Positions 25,529-34,481 of a stretch of DNA of 64,000 nucleotides are shown here, piece by piece. The stretch comes from CAVPGP01 sp963704025 (GTDB taxonomy: Bacteria; Actinomycetota; Thermoleophilia; Gaiellales; Gaiellaceae), in NCBI GenBank assembly GCA_963704025.1, contig CAVPGP010000002.1:1-64000 (forward strand), in the 5' to 3' direction. The position numbers and the translations under genes are program-made. A model generated the notes under the pieces. The model did not search any database and was not told where the DNA came from. It saw nothing but the letters and a program-made list of their open reading frames with translations. Numbering within the stretch: position 1 is the first letter of the stretch; each line of letters starts with the position of its first letter.

Positions 25529-25545
25529 GGCCGGTCGCGCCGGCT

Positions 25546-25710
25546 AGAGGCGTGATGTGAAACTCCGGCACGCACGGCTGGTGTGCCAGACACAGCGCGG
25601 TTCAGCCGGCTCGCGCTTGCCCGTAGCACCACTACGCGCTGCGCCTGATCCGGCTGAACCGCTTGATCTGGCCCATCCCCGCACGCACCCCAGCTTCACA
25701 TCAAGCCTCT
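25546..25710. repeat. 165-bp near-perfect palindrome between convergent genes
   Basis: Arms 25546-25609 and 25650-25710 are inverted copies with only scattered mismatches; both outer ends (AGAGGC-TGATGTGAA) and inner ends (GCGGTTCAGCCGG) match almost exactly. The apical 40 nt fold again through CGTAG/CTACG. It fills the gap between the uvrC stop and the stop codon of the convergent cupredoxin gene, which lies in its right end. It could act as a bidirectional terminator or be a mobile palindromic (MITE/REP-like) repeat. Confidence 0.75.
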
Positions 25711-26324
25711 ACGCGCTGACCCGCAGCACGCCGGTCAGCTTCGGATCGCTGCCGAAGCGGTACCGGCCCTGAGCCAGAGTCACCGTCCACGTGACGGTGC
25801 CCCTGAAGCGCTTGCCGGTCCTGCGGTTGACCCCGGGGCCGACGAGATGGAAGTTCTTCGCCGCGGACGTGTCGCGCACCGTGATCGCGTACCTGCCCGG
25901 GCCGACTGCGGTGGGCACAAGGGAGATCCTCGCCGCGACCCGGGCGGCCAGTTTCCCGACCTTCGGCGTGGACGGCTCGGCAGGTGCCGCCGTGACGAAG
26001 AAACTGCCGAACATGGTCCGGAAGTGGGGCTCGCAGGCGTAGACGTAGTTGAGGCCCTCGTGGAAGGTGGCCGTGAACGTCTGGTCGCCGACGAACGGGA
26101 CGGTGGTGAAGAAGTCGACGTCCTTGCCGTCGGGCTCGTTCGCGAGGTGGAAGTTGTGCTGGGTCGAGTAGTCGTGCACGAGGATCGTGTACGTCCCCGG
26201 CGCCAGCCGCGAGACGTGCCTGCCGGCGGTGTCCTGCGGGTCGATCGTGAAGTCGTCGTTCTGGCCGACAGTCCCGATCAGAAGCGGGTTGTCGGCCGGT
26301 TGCGCGGACGAGCCGGCGGTGATC
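25709..26324 (-). CDS. Cupredoxin-like secreted protein, 5' end missing
   Basis: About 200 residues with two related beta-sandwich halves: FTIDPQDTAGRHVSRLAPGTYTILVHDYSTQHNFHL followed by a C-terminal GTFYVTA-like strand after YACEPHFRTMF, and a second half with RYAITVRDTSAAKNFHL. The first half keeps His, Cys, His and Met spaced as in type 1 copper sites (HNF, CEPHFRTM). The expected signal peptide is absent: upstream of 'AGSSAQPADNP' the sequence belongs to the oppositely oriented regulator gene. The open frame continues to 26410 but the added residues are not convincing. Confidence 0.75.
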
Positions 26325-27405
26325 GCTCCCCGCCGACGCCCCCGAGCGCGTCGCCTTCGCGTACTCGCCGCTCCTGGAGGCGGCGCTCTCGCTGCATGTG
26401 ATCGCGGCACCGAAGCACCACCCGCTGCAGCATCCGTGGGTCCGCCGCGCCCGGCGGCTCTCGCCGGAGGTGAAGCGGGAGCTCTCGGCGCTGCAGTTCG
26501 CCTACCGCGCTCTCGTCCCGGATTTCCTCTACCCGGAGCCCGCCGACCGCTTCGACTCGTTCGAGGACGAGCTCGACGTCCTGCGGCGGCTCGATCCCGA
26601 GCTCGCGGCGTTCGAGTTCATGCGGCCGCTCTACGATCACGGCGGCGACCGCGATCCGGGCAAGCTGTGCGACCCGGAGATTCGCCTTCACGTCGAGCGC
26701 TGCGCCGCCGAGCTCGGCGCCGACCCGCGGGCGGCGCTCCTGCTCTTCGACGACCCGGGCGCGCTGCTCGAGCGCTTCGCGGCGCTGCTGCAGGCCTACT
26801 GGGCGGAGGCGTTCGCAGAGGAATGGGAGCGCCTCGAGCCGCGCCTCGCGGAGGCGGTCAGCGAGTCCGGGCGGCTGATCGCGGCGGAGGGCGTCTACGC
26901 GCTGCTGACGTCGCTCTGGCCCCGGCTTCGGATCGACGCGGAACGCGAGGAGTTCGGCCTGGACGTGCCGCACCATCATGCGGTGGAGGTGACGGAGGAG
27001 CGTCCCCTCGTGCTCGTGCCGAGCGCCTTCGTCTGGCCGCATGTTCGCCTCAACTGCGACGAGCCGTGGCCGCTCGGCGTCATCAACCCGGCGCCGTTCG
27101 TCGCGCGGGACGCGCGCAGGCAGATTCCCGACGCCGAGCTGCTCCGCGTCCTCAAGGGCCTCGCCGACGACACCCGTCTGAGCGCGCTGAAGCTGATCGC
27201 GGAGCGCCCGCGCTCGACCCAGGAGCTCGCCCCCCTCGTCGGCATCTCCGAGGCAGGGCTCTCGAAGCATCTGCGCCTGCTCGCCGAGGCCGGCGTGCTC
27301 GAGACCCGCCGCGACGGCTATTACGTCCTCTACAGTCTCGTCCGCGAGCGGGTGGAGCCGCTCGCAGAGACCGTGTTGTCGTTCCTCGGGAGGACCGAAG
27401 GCTGA
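26319..27405 (+). CDS. DUF5937/ArsR-family transcriptional regulator
   Basis: About 361 residues. The N-terminal DUF5937 part (ERVAFAYSPLLEAALSLHVI ...) is followed by a winged-helix ArsR domain near the C-terminus (LKGLADDTRLSALKLIAERP, then LSKHLRLLAEAGVLETRRDG). It presumably represses nearby genes in response to an unknown ligand. The GTG at 26319 is one base out of frame with the body; removing one C in the CTCCCCGCC run (26326-26333) joins them, and total length 1,087 nt is 3n+1. The first in-frame start otherwise is GTG 26398, which would cut off conserved sequence. Confidence 0.8.
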
Positions 27406-27416
27406 GGCGGATCGGC

Positions 27417-28064
27417 GTGATCATGCTGCTCGGGCTCGCGCTCGCGGGCTGCGGCGGCGGCTCGACGCAGGGGACGACGACCACGCAGGCGGCCCGCCGC
27501 GACCCGGGTGCCGCGCTCAGGGCGCTCCTCGTGGCGGCCAGGGCGGGCGACGAGTCGAAGGTGCGGAGCCTGCTCGTCCCTGGCAGCCCTGCGTCGCTTG
27601 CGAGCGAGCTGGTCGACGGCCTGGGCTCGTATCCGCGCAAGACGCCCGTGGTCCTGTCCGTGCAGATCGACCCGGACTTCGCGGTCGCCGCGATCGCCGG
27701 GCCACGCGTCGGCGAGGGCATGCGGGAGCACGGCGCTTACGCCGTGGCGCTGAAGGCGGTCGGCAACCGGTACCGGGCGGTGGTCGTCTCGCCGGTGCGG
27801 ATCCGGCCCCTCGGCCCGGATCCGGGCTCGACCCAGGGCCGGGTGACCCAGGTCGCCGCGGAGTTCTCCGCGCCGAAGCCGATCGTCCAGGCGGGGCTCT
27901 GGGTCGACGGGATCGCGATCCCGGCGGAGCCGAACGGCCCCCCGCGCAGGTTCACCGCCTACGGCACCACGTGGAAGCTGAAGCCCGGCTGGCACAACGT
28001 CGTCGCCTTCGCCGAGGCCGGCGGCTCCGGGACGGCGACCGCCTGGACGTTCCGCGTCCGCTAG
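27417..28064 (+). CDS. Lipoprotein of unknown function
   Basis: A 215-residue lipoprotein with lipobox LALAGCGG, a Thr-rich spacer, a helical domain (DPGAALRALLVAARAGDESK) and a C-terminal beta-rich half ending in AEAGGSGTATAWTFRVR. It follows the ArsR-type gene by 11 bp on the same strand, suggesting an operon. No family assigned. GTG 27417 and ATG 27423 are both possible starts. Confidence 0.75.
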   Translation: MIMLLGLALAGCGGGSTQGTTTTQAARRDPGAALRALLVAARAGDESKVRSLLVPGSPASLASELVDGLGSYPRKTPVVLSVQIDPDFAVAAIAGPRVGEGMREHGAYAVALKAVGNRYRAVVVSPVRIRPLGPDPGSTQGRVTQVAAEFSAPKPIVQAGLWVDGIAIPAEPNGPPRRFTAYGTTWKLKPGWHNVVAFAEAGGSGTATAWTFRVR

Positions 28065-28166
28065 ATGAGCGATTCCGAATCGCGGCCCCTTCCTGTGGCA
28101 CACCCGACTTGGCGCTGCGAGATCGTGGTCCTTGAGCGCAACAATCCGCTATACCACCGCCGTGAG

Positions 28167-28538
28167 ATGAGCGCGATCACTCACCTCTTCGCCGGTGTCC
28201 CGGTATCCGATCTCGACGCCGGCATCGATTGGTACACGCGGTTCTTCGGGCGACCCCCGGACAGTCGCGTCGGGGAAGAGATTCTCTGGGAGATCGACGA
28301 GCACGCCTGGCTCTTCATCGAGCCGAACGCGGCGCGGGCGGGCGCGGGCCGGATCACCCTCGCCGTCGCTGGGCTCGACGCGCTCCTCGAGCGCCTCGCT
28401 GCCCAGCGCATCGAGCACGAACCGATCGAGACCTACTCGAACGGCGTCCGCCACGTGAACGTCCCCGATCCGGATGGGAACACGATCGCGTTCGCCGAGC
28501 CGCCCGACGCCGCAAGCGCGTCACCTCGATCGACGTGA
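28167..28538 (+). CDS. VOC (glyoxalase/bleomycin-resistance fold) protein
   Basis: A 123-residue single VOC domain: LFAGVPVSDLDAGIDWYTRF, ... RITLAVAGLDALLERL, VRHVNVPDPDGNTIAFAEP. Metal-binding positions are partly conserved (Glu near the end). Function unknown; such single domains range from antibiotic binding to dioxygenases. ATG 28167 is chosen as it begins the first strand; an in-frame ATG at 28065 adds 34 unrelated residues. The C-terminal ten residues are low complexity. Confidence 0.82.
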   Translation: MSAITHLFAGVPVSDLDAGIDWYTRFFGRPPDSRVGEEILWEIDEHAWLFIEPNAARAGAGRITLAVAGLDALLERLAAQRIEHEPIETYSNGVRHVNVPDPDGNTIAFAEPPDAASASPRST

Positions 28539-28666
28539 ACCGGGGATTCGTCACAGATAACTGATCCCCAACGCCCGCACCTAGCCCGGGACGGGCAACC
28601 GAGCTGCGGGCGCGGCGGCCGCCTGCGGGGCTTGGTGTCGGGGCGGATCGTCCGCCGCAGGCCGGC

Positions 28667-29224
28667 TCAGCCCCGGGCCACGCGGAACTCCAGGCCGGTT
28701 CTCGTCCCGGCCTCCCGGACCCGCAGCTTCTCGAGGCGGGCCTGCTCCGGGTCGACGCTCTCGAATAGGCGCAGCCCTCCGCCGAGCAGGACCGGCATGA
28801 CGTCGACGTGCAGCTCGTCCACGAGCCCCAGGCGCAGCAGCTCCTGCACCAGGCTCGGGCCGCCCACCACCTGCACGAGCCTGTCGCCGGCGGCGGCCTT
28901 GGCCTGATCGACCGCCGACTCCACGCCGTCGGTCACGAAGCTGAAGGTCAGATGCTCGTCCTGCTTGGGCTCGGTCGCGGGCGGCTCATTGGTGACCACG
29001 AAGATCGGCACCTGGAACTCGTATTTCCCGACGTAGGAGTCGGGGTCTCCCATCTCGAAGGTGCGGCGGCCCATCACCACCGATCCGGTGGCTTCGATGA
29101 TGTCTGCCATGTAGTCGACGTTCCTCAGCTCGGCCAGGTCGGGATACAGAGCGCTCGCGCTGCCGTTTCGGTCGTTGACGAACCCGTCGAGTGACATCGT
29201 CATCCCTGCGATAACAGTTGCCAT
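28667..29224 (-). CDS. Dihydrofolate reductase-like (RibD C-terminal) protein
   Basis: A 185-residue protein of the DHFR/RibD-C superfamily: MTMSLDGFVNDRNG at the N-terminus, GSVVMGRRTFEMG for nucleotide binding, IFVVTNEPP, and VQVVGGPSLVQELLRLGLVDE. This 'yyaP/yjjA-type' family is widespread in actinobacteria; the substrate is usually unknown and folate reduction should not be assumed. GGGAGGTCG precedes the ATG. Downstream, 28539-28666 hold no gene. Confidence 0.9.
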   Translation of the reverse strand: MATVIAGMTMSLDGFVNDRNGSASALYPDLAELRNVDYMADIIEATGSVVMGRRTFEMGDPDSYVGKYEFQVPIFVVTNEPPATEPKQDEHLTFSFVTDGVESAVDQAKAAAGDRLVQVVGGPSLVQELLRLGLVDELHVDVMPVLLGGGLRLFESVDPEQARLEKLRVREAGTRTGLEFRVARG

Positions 29225-29383
29225 CCTTGTCGACCTCCCTGGTGCCGTTGCCGTACACGATCAGACCGCGCGCGGGCACGGAAGTCATCGCAGCGGGCCG
29301 CCCAGTGCTTGACTTCACCGCTGCTTGAGCGTGTATCCCCGCCCCGGGCGCACGCGGATTAGGAATCAGTCAACTAGGGAGCG

Positions 29384-31033
29384 CTACGAGTCGCCGTTCG
29401 AGTCCGGCGCGAGGAACGGGTAGCGGTAGTCCTTCGGCGGCACGAACGTCTCCTTGATCGAGCGCGGGCTGACCCAGCGGATCAGGTTCCACATCGAGCC
29501 CGCCTTGTCGTTCGTCCCCGAGGCCCGCGCGCCGCCGAACGGCTGCTGCCCCACGACGGCGCCGGTGGGCTTGTCGTTGACATAGAAGTTGCCGGCGGCG
29601 TAGCGCAGCTTCTCCTGTGCGTCGAGCACCGCCTCCCGGTCTTCGGAGAAGACCGCGCCCGTCAGCCCGTAGGGCGCCGTGCGGTCGACGAGCTGCAGCG
29701 TGTCGTCCCACTTCCGCTCGTCGTAGACGTAGGTCGTGACGACCGGGCCGAAGAGCTCGTCCCGGAGCAGGCGGAAGTCCGGGTCGCTCGTCTCGATCAC
29801 CGTCGGCTCGACGAAATAGCCCTCCGAGTCGTCATAGCCGCCGCCGACCACCACGTCGGACAGGTCGTTTGCCTTCGCCTCCTCGATCGCCTCCTTCTGC
29901 GTCGCGAACGAGCTGGAGTCGATGACGGCGCCCATGAAGTTCTGGAAGTCGGCCACGTCGCCCATCCGGATCGTCGCCACCTCCTGCTGGAGACGCTCCT
30001 TCAGCTCGGGCCACAGGTTTGACGGCGCGTAGACGCGGGACGCGGCGGAGCACTTCTGGCCCTGGTACTCGAACGAGCCGCGGACGATGGCCGTCGCGAG
30101 CGACTCCACGTCCGCGGACGGGTGCGCGACGATGAAGTCCTTTCCCCCGGTCTCGCCCACGATCCGCGGATAGTTGCGGTAGCGCGTGATGTTCTCGCCG
30201 ACCGTCCGCCACATCCCCTGGAAGACCGGCGTCGAGCCCGTGAAGTGGATGCCTGCGAGCTCGGGGCTCGCAAGCGCGGCATCGCCGATCGTGGCACCGG
30301 CTCCGTAGACGAGGTTGATCACGCCGGGCGGCAGCCCGGCCTCCTCGAAGAGGCGCATCAGGTAGTAGGACGAGAGCATCGCCGTCCCCGCGGGCTTCCA
30401 GATCACGGTGTTGCCCATCAGCGCGGGCGAGCTGGTGAGGTTGCCGCCGATGGCCGTGAAGTTGAACGGGCTGACCGCGAAGACGAAGCCCTCGAGCGGG
30501 CGGTACTCCATCCGGTTCCAGATCCCGGGCGAGGAGATGGGCTGCTCCGAGTAGATCCGCGTCATGAACTCGACGTTGAAGCGGAAGAAGTCGATCAGCT
30601 CGGCCGCCGCGTCGATCTCGGCCTGATGGGCGGTCTTCGACTGGCCCAGCATCGTCGCGGCCAGGAGCGTGTCGCGCCAAGGCCCTGCCAGGAGCTCCGC
30701 CGCTCGGAGGAAGACGGCGGCGCGCTCCTCCCACGGCCAGCGGTGCCACCCCCGCCACGCCTCGGCAGCCGCATCGACCGCGCGCTGGACCTCGTCCGGG
30801 CCGCCCTGGTGGACGTCTGCGAGCACGTGATCCTTCCGGTGCGGCATCACGGCGGGGCGGGTCTCGCCGGTTCGAACGTCCTCGCCGCCGATCACGAGTG
30901 GGACGTCGGGGCGCTCGCGCAGCATCTGGTCGAGGCGCTGCTGGAGCCGGGCGCGCTCGGGCGAGCCGGGCTCGTAGTTGCGGACCGGCTCGTTCTCGGC
31001 GGCGGGCGGGCGGAAGATGGCGTGGCTGCTCAT
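29384..31033 (-). CDS. pruA: L-glutamate gamma-semialdehyde dehydrogenase (Delta1-pyrroline-5-carboxylate dehydrogenase)
   Basis: A 549-residue aldehyde dehydrogenase of the P5C type: AVSPFNFTAIGGNL, IHFTGSTPVFQGMW, catalytic Glu in VGETGGKDFIV and catalytic Cys in EYQGQKCSAASRVY. It oxidises glutamate semialdehyde to glutamate with NAD+ in proline catabolism. Proline dehydrogenase is not encoded next to it. The ATG at 31033 has TAGAAT ending 7 nt upstream (31041-31046, minus strand), suggesting leaderless expression. Confidence 0.95.
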   Translation of the reverse strand: MSSHAIFRPPAAENEPVRNYEPGSPERARLQQRLDQMLRERPDVPLVIGGEDVRTGETRPAVMPHRKDHVLADVHQGGPDEVQRAVDAAAEAWRGWHRWPWEERAAVFLRAAELLAGPWRDTLLAATMLGQSKTAHQAEIDAAAELIDFFRFNVEFMTRIYSEQPISSPGIWNRMEYRPLEGFVFAVSPFNFTAIGGNLTSSPALMGNTVIWKPAGTAMLSSYYLMRLFEEAGLPPGVINLVYGAGATIGDAALASPELAGIHFTGSTPVFQGMWRTVGENITRYRNYPRIVGETGGKDFIVAHPSADVESLATAIVRGSFEYQGQKCSAASRVYAPSNLWPELKERLQQEVATIRMGDVADFQNFMGAVIDSSSFATQKEAIEEAKANDLSDVVVGGGYDDSEGYFVEPTVIETSDPDFRLLRDELFGPVVTTYVYDERKWDDTLQLVDRTAPYGLTGAVFSEDREAVLDAQEKLRYAAGNFYVNDKPTGAVVGQQPFGGARASGTNDKAGSMWNLIRWVSPRSIKETFVPPKDYRYPFLAPDSNGDS

Positions 31034-31040
31034 GCGCCCG

Positions 31041-31046
31041 ATTCTA
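31041..31046 (-). promoter_or_regulatory. -10 element of pruA
   Basis: TAGAAT on the minus strand, 7 nt before the pruA ATG. The divergent neighbour has its own -10 (TACAGT at 31057-31062), so both start codons, 36 bp apart, are served by separate leaderless promoters. Confidence 0.55.
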
Positions 31047-31069
31047 GGCTCGGCGCTACAGTCGGCGTC

Positions 31070-31522
31070 GTGCCGAGGTTCGTGCGCTACGACGCGGGCG
31101 AGTGGGGCGTGGGGGAGCTCTGGCTCGAAGGCGAGGTGGTGGTCGCGGCGGGCCTGCCGCGCCCGGGCAAGCCGGTCGTGAACGAGCGGCCGCTGCAGCA
31201 GCGGCTCGCGCGCTACTTCGCAGGCGAGGACGAGACGTTCGACGACGTGGAGCTGCGGATCGAGGGAACGGCGTTCGAGCGCTCGCTCGCGCGCGCGATG
31301 CGCGCCATCCCGCGCGGCGAGGTCGTCACGTACGGCGAGCTCTCGCTGCTCGCAGGCCGGGCGCGGGCCGCCCGGGCGGCGGGGACGTTCTGCGCCCGCT
31401 GCGAGCTGGCGCCCTTCTTGCCGGTGCACCGCGTCGTCTCGGTGAACGGTCTCGGCGGCTTCGGCGAGCTGGGGCTCGACTACAAGCGGCGCCTGCTGGC
31501 GCTCGAGGGCGTCGCCCTCTGA
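31070..31522 (+). CDS. Alkyltransferase-like protein lacking the acceptor cysteine
   Basis: A 150-residue protein with the Ogt/AGT DNA-binding fold: FERSLARAMRAIPRGEVVTYGELSLLAGRARAARAAG (helix-turn-helix and Arg finger region) and FLPVHRVVSVNG. In O6-alkylguanine transferases the latter reads PCHR, with Cys accepting the alkyl group; here it reads PVHR. It therefore resembles ATL proteins, which bind alkylated bases and hand them to nucleotide excision repair. The N-terminal 80 residues are divergent. It overlaps nothing and ends 9 bp before whiA. Confidence 0.78.
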   Translation: MPRFVRYDAGEWGVGELWLEGEVVVAAGLPRPGKPVVNERPLQQRLARYFAGEDETFDDVELRIEGTAFERSLARAMRAIPRGEVVTYGELSLLAGRARAARAAGTFCARCELAPFLPVHRVVSVNGLGGFGELGLDYKRRLLALEGVAL

Positions 31523-31531
31523 GGGCCTGAC

Positions 31532-32455
31532 GTGTCGCTCTCCGAGGATCTGCGGAACGAGCTCGCCGCGATCGCGCCCGCACGCGAGTGCTGCCGGCTC
31601 GCCGAGCTCTCGGCGCTCTTCCATTCGGCGGGGCGCTTCCATCTCTACCGGGGCGGCCGCGTCGCCGTCGAGCTCGACCTGCCGTCGTCGGCCGTCGCCC
31701 GCCGCGCTTTCTCGCTCCTCCGCTCGTTCGCCGTCGCGACGGAGATCCGTTCCTACCGGCGGCACGCCTTCGGGCAGGAGACGCGCTACCAGCTGCACGT
31801 GGACGGCCGGGAACCGGTGCTCCGGTCGGCCGGGATCCTCTCGCCCCGGCTGGCGCCGCTCGAGCGTCCGCCGCGGCGCGTGATCGGGCGCGCCTGCTGC
31901 CGCGGCGCCTACCTGCGCGGGGCGCTGCTCGGAGGCGGCTCGCTCTCGGGGCCGCGCTCGCCCCATCTCGAGCTGCGCACGACGGGGCTGGACGGCGCGG
32001 AGTTCCTGCGCTTCGTGGCGGCAGCGGACGAGGTCGAGCTGAAGGTGCTCGAGCGCGCCTCGCATGCGATCGCCTACGCGAAGGGGACGGAGACGATCGC
32101 CGACGCGCTGGCGCTCGCAGGCGCGAGCGACGCGGCGCTGGCCTTCGAGGAGGCCTCGGTGATGGGCGCCACGCGCAGCCGGGCCAACCGCCTCGCCAAT
32201 GCCGACCACGCGAATCTCGTGCGCACGAGCCGGGCCGCCGCGGTGCAGCTGCGCGCCATCCGCTCCCTCCAGCTGGACGCGCTGCCGGATGCGATCCGCG
32301 AGGCCGCGGAGCTCCGCCTCCGGCACCCGTCGGCCTCGCTCGCGGAGCTGGCGCAGAAGGCGCGGCCGCCTTTGACGAAGTCGGCGGTCCAGCGCCGGCT
32401 GAAGCGGCTCGTCGATCTCTCGGAAGCAGATGTTTCCCAGCCAAAGGTTTCCTAG
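31532..32455 (+). CDS. whiA: DNA-binding protein WhiA
   Basis: A 307-residue WhiA: LAGLIDADG-like N-terminal domain (ECCRLAELSALFHSAGRFHL ... ACCRGAYLRGALLGGGSLS) and a C-terminal helix-turn-helix (ASLAELAQKARPPLTKSAVQRRLKRL). In actinobacteria WhiA, with WhiB, activates cell-division genes; it has other roles in non-sporulating bacteria. It usually follows rapZ and yvcK, which are absent here. GTG start; likely co-transcribed with the alkyltransferase-like gene. Confidence 0.95.
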   Translation: MSLSEDLRNELAAIAPARECCRLAELSALFHSAGRFHLYRGGRVAVELDLPSSAVARRAFSLLRSFAVATEIRSYRRHAFGQETRYQLHVDGREPVLRSAGILSPRLAPLERPPRRVIGRACCRGAYLRGALLGGGSLSGPRSPHLELRTTGLDGAEFLRFVAAADEVELKVLERASHAIAYAKGTETIADALALAGASDAALAFEEASVMGATRSRANRLANADHANLVRTSRAAAVQLRAIRSLQLDALPDAIREAAELRLRHPSASLAELAQKARPPLTKSAVQRRLKRLVDLSEADVSQPKVS

Positions 32456-32748
32456 CCACAAAGGGTGATTCCACCCGTTGCAATTCGTCTAGTTGGGCAA
32501 CAGACAAGCGTTCATACTCATTTCGGCGGGTCTGCGCTCGTCCGGTGATGGATTCAGACCCCGTCCATCACCAACGGTCCGGAGCGCGGTTCAAACCGGA
32601 GGGGGAGGTCGTCCTCGGAGCTTCCCCTCCGGCCCGCCTGCGCCCTCCGGCCCGGCCCTCCGCCGGGGCCTTCGCCGTATTCGCACGCCGCCGGAGCCGG
32701 GAGGCGAATGATGAGGCCGCTCGTCCTCCGGACTCGCGCCCTCCTGGC

Positions 32749-32849
32749 GGTGCCAGGCACCGTCGTGAGGTGTGACGGGAGTGTCACGAGAGTCGCAATT
32801 GCGCTGCTCGGCGCCGGGGACGAAACGGCCAAGTCCGGTGCCTGGCACC
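32749..32849. repeat. Paired GGTGCCAGGCACC palindromes in a 468-bp intergenic region
   Basis: Two 13-bp palindromes, 32749-32761 and 32837-32849, each self-complementary around one base. The stretch between them holds GTGTGACGGGAGTGTCAC, another small inverted repeat. The whole whiA-carboxypeptidase gap (32456-32923) shows no gene. GGTGCCAGGCACC-type palindromes are common dispersed repeats in soil bacteria. Confidence 0.55.
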
Positions 32850-32923
32850 GGACGGGCGCCCGCCATGGTCAGGTCTGAAAAAGCCACTCCCGAGACGAAC
32901 GGCTTTGCAATATCGTCTTCCCT

Positions 32924-34444
32924 ATGACAACAACCGCCTACGACCAGCTGAGGGAACGCCTCGCGGAGGTCTACGACCTCGGCAAGGCCGCCAGCATCCT
33001 GGCCTGGGACCAGCAGACGAAGATGCCGCCGCGCGGTGCCGCGGCGCGCGCGGAGCAGCTGGCGACCATCGGCCGGATCGCACACGAGATGTTCACGTCC
33101 GACGAGGTCGGCCGCCTGCTCGACGAGCTCGAGGGCTTCGAGTCCTCGCAGCCGTACGACTCGCTGGAAGCGAGCCTCATCCGCGTCACGCGCGAGGATT
33201 GGAAGAAGGCGCGCCGCGTCCCGTCCGAGCTGCGGGCGGAGATGACCCGTGCGTCCTCGCTCGCGATCCCCGCATGGGCCGAGGCGCGCGAGAACGACGA
33301 CTTCGACGCCTTCCTGCCGCACCTGAAGCGCAACGTCGAGCTGCGCTTCCGCTACATCGACTGCTTCGAGCCGACGGGAAACCCGTACGACATCCTCCTC
33401 GACGACTTCGAGAAGGGCATGACGACGGAGGAGGTCGCGACCGTCTTCGAGCGGGTCAAGGACGAGCAGGTGAGGCTCGTCGCGGAGCTGGGCGAGCGCT
33501 CGGCCGAGCTCGGCGATCCGCTGGCGGGAAAGCTGTTCCCGCTCGAGGGCCAAAAGCAGTTCGAGCTCGAGGTGGTGAAGAAGTTCGGCTTCGACGAGGA
33601 TTCCTGGCGGCTCGACCCGACCGTGCACCCGTTCGCCTCGAACGGCTCGATCCAGGACATCCGGATCACGACGAGGTACTTCGAGGACAGTCTCGAGGGC
33701 CTGCTCGCGACCATGCACGAGACCGGTCACGGCCTCTACGAGCGCGGCATCTCGCTCGACCTGGAGCGAACGCCGCTCGCACGCGGCACGTCGCTCGGGA
33801 TCCACGAGTCGCAGAGCCGCACGTGGGAGAACCTCGTCGGCCGCTCGCTGCCCTTCTGGCGGCACTTCTTCCCGCGGCTCCGGGAGACGTTCCCGGACAC
33901 CCTCGCCGGAATCGAGGTCGACGAGTGGTACCGCCTGATCAACACGGTGCAGCCGTCGCTGATCCGGGTCGAGGCGGACGAGGCGACCTACAACCTGCAC
34001 ATCATCCTGCGCTTCGAGCTCGAGCAGGACATCCTGAGCGGGCGCGTGAAGCTGGAGGAGCTCTCGGACGCCTGGCGCGCACGCATGCAGGAGTACCTCG
34101 GCGTCGAGGTTCCCAACGACCGGCTCGGCGTCCTCCAGGACGTCCACTGGGCGAGCGGCGCGATCGGCTACTTCCCGACCTACGCGCTCGGGAACCTCGC
34201 CTCCGCGCAGATCTGGGAGAAGGTGACGGAGGAGATCCCCGACCTCTACGACCAGTTCGAGCAGGGGGACTTCGCGCCGCTGCGGGAGTGGCTCGGCGAC
34301 CGGATCTACCAGCACGGCCGCAAGTACACGCCGAAGGAGCTGCTGGAGCGCGTGGTCGGAGGCGGGCTCGACCCGGAGCCGTACCTGCGGTACCTCCGCG
34401 AGAAGCTGGGAGGGATCTACGGGAACGTGGCCGCGACCGCGTAG
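32924..34444 (+). CDS. M32 family carboxypeptidase (Taq type)
   Basis: A 506-residue metallocarboxypeptidase: zinc site in ATMHETGHGLYERG with HESQSRTWENLVGRS supplying the third ligand, and the family motifs SILAWDQQTKMPP at the N-terminus and TYNLHIILRFELEQ and GALGYFP-like GAIGYFPTYALGN towards the end. It removes C-terminal residues from peptides in the cytoplasm. TATCGT lies 7 nt before the ATG. It separates whiA from the glycolysis operon. Confidence 0.95.
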   Translation: MTTTAYDQLRERLAEVYDLGKAASILAWDQQTKMPPRGAAARAEQLATIGRIAHEMFTSDEVGRLLDELEGFESSQPYDSLEASLIRVTREDWKKARRVPSELRAEMTRASSLAIPAWAEARENDDFDAFLPHLKRNVELRFRYIDCFEPTGNPYDILLDDFEKGMTTEEVATVFERVKDEQVRLVAELGERSAELGDPLAGKLFPLEGQKQFELEVVKKFGFDEDSWRLDPTVHPFASNGSIQDIRITTRYFEDSLEGLLATMHETGHGLYERGISLDLERTPLARGTSLGIHESQSRTWENLVGRSLPFWRHFFPRLRETFPDTLAGIEVDEWYRLINTVQPSLIRVEADEATYNLHIILRFELEQDILSGRVKLEELSDAWRARMQEYLGVEVPNDRLGVLQDVHWASGAIGYFPTYALGNLASAQIWEKVTEEIPDLYDQFEQGDFAPLREWLGDRIYQHGRKYTPKELLERVVGGGLDPEPYLRYLREKLGGIYGNVAATA

Positions 34445-34481
34445 TTAGTCTCCTCAGTCGGGACATCGACGAGGAGGCGGA

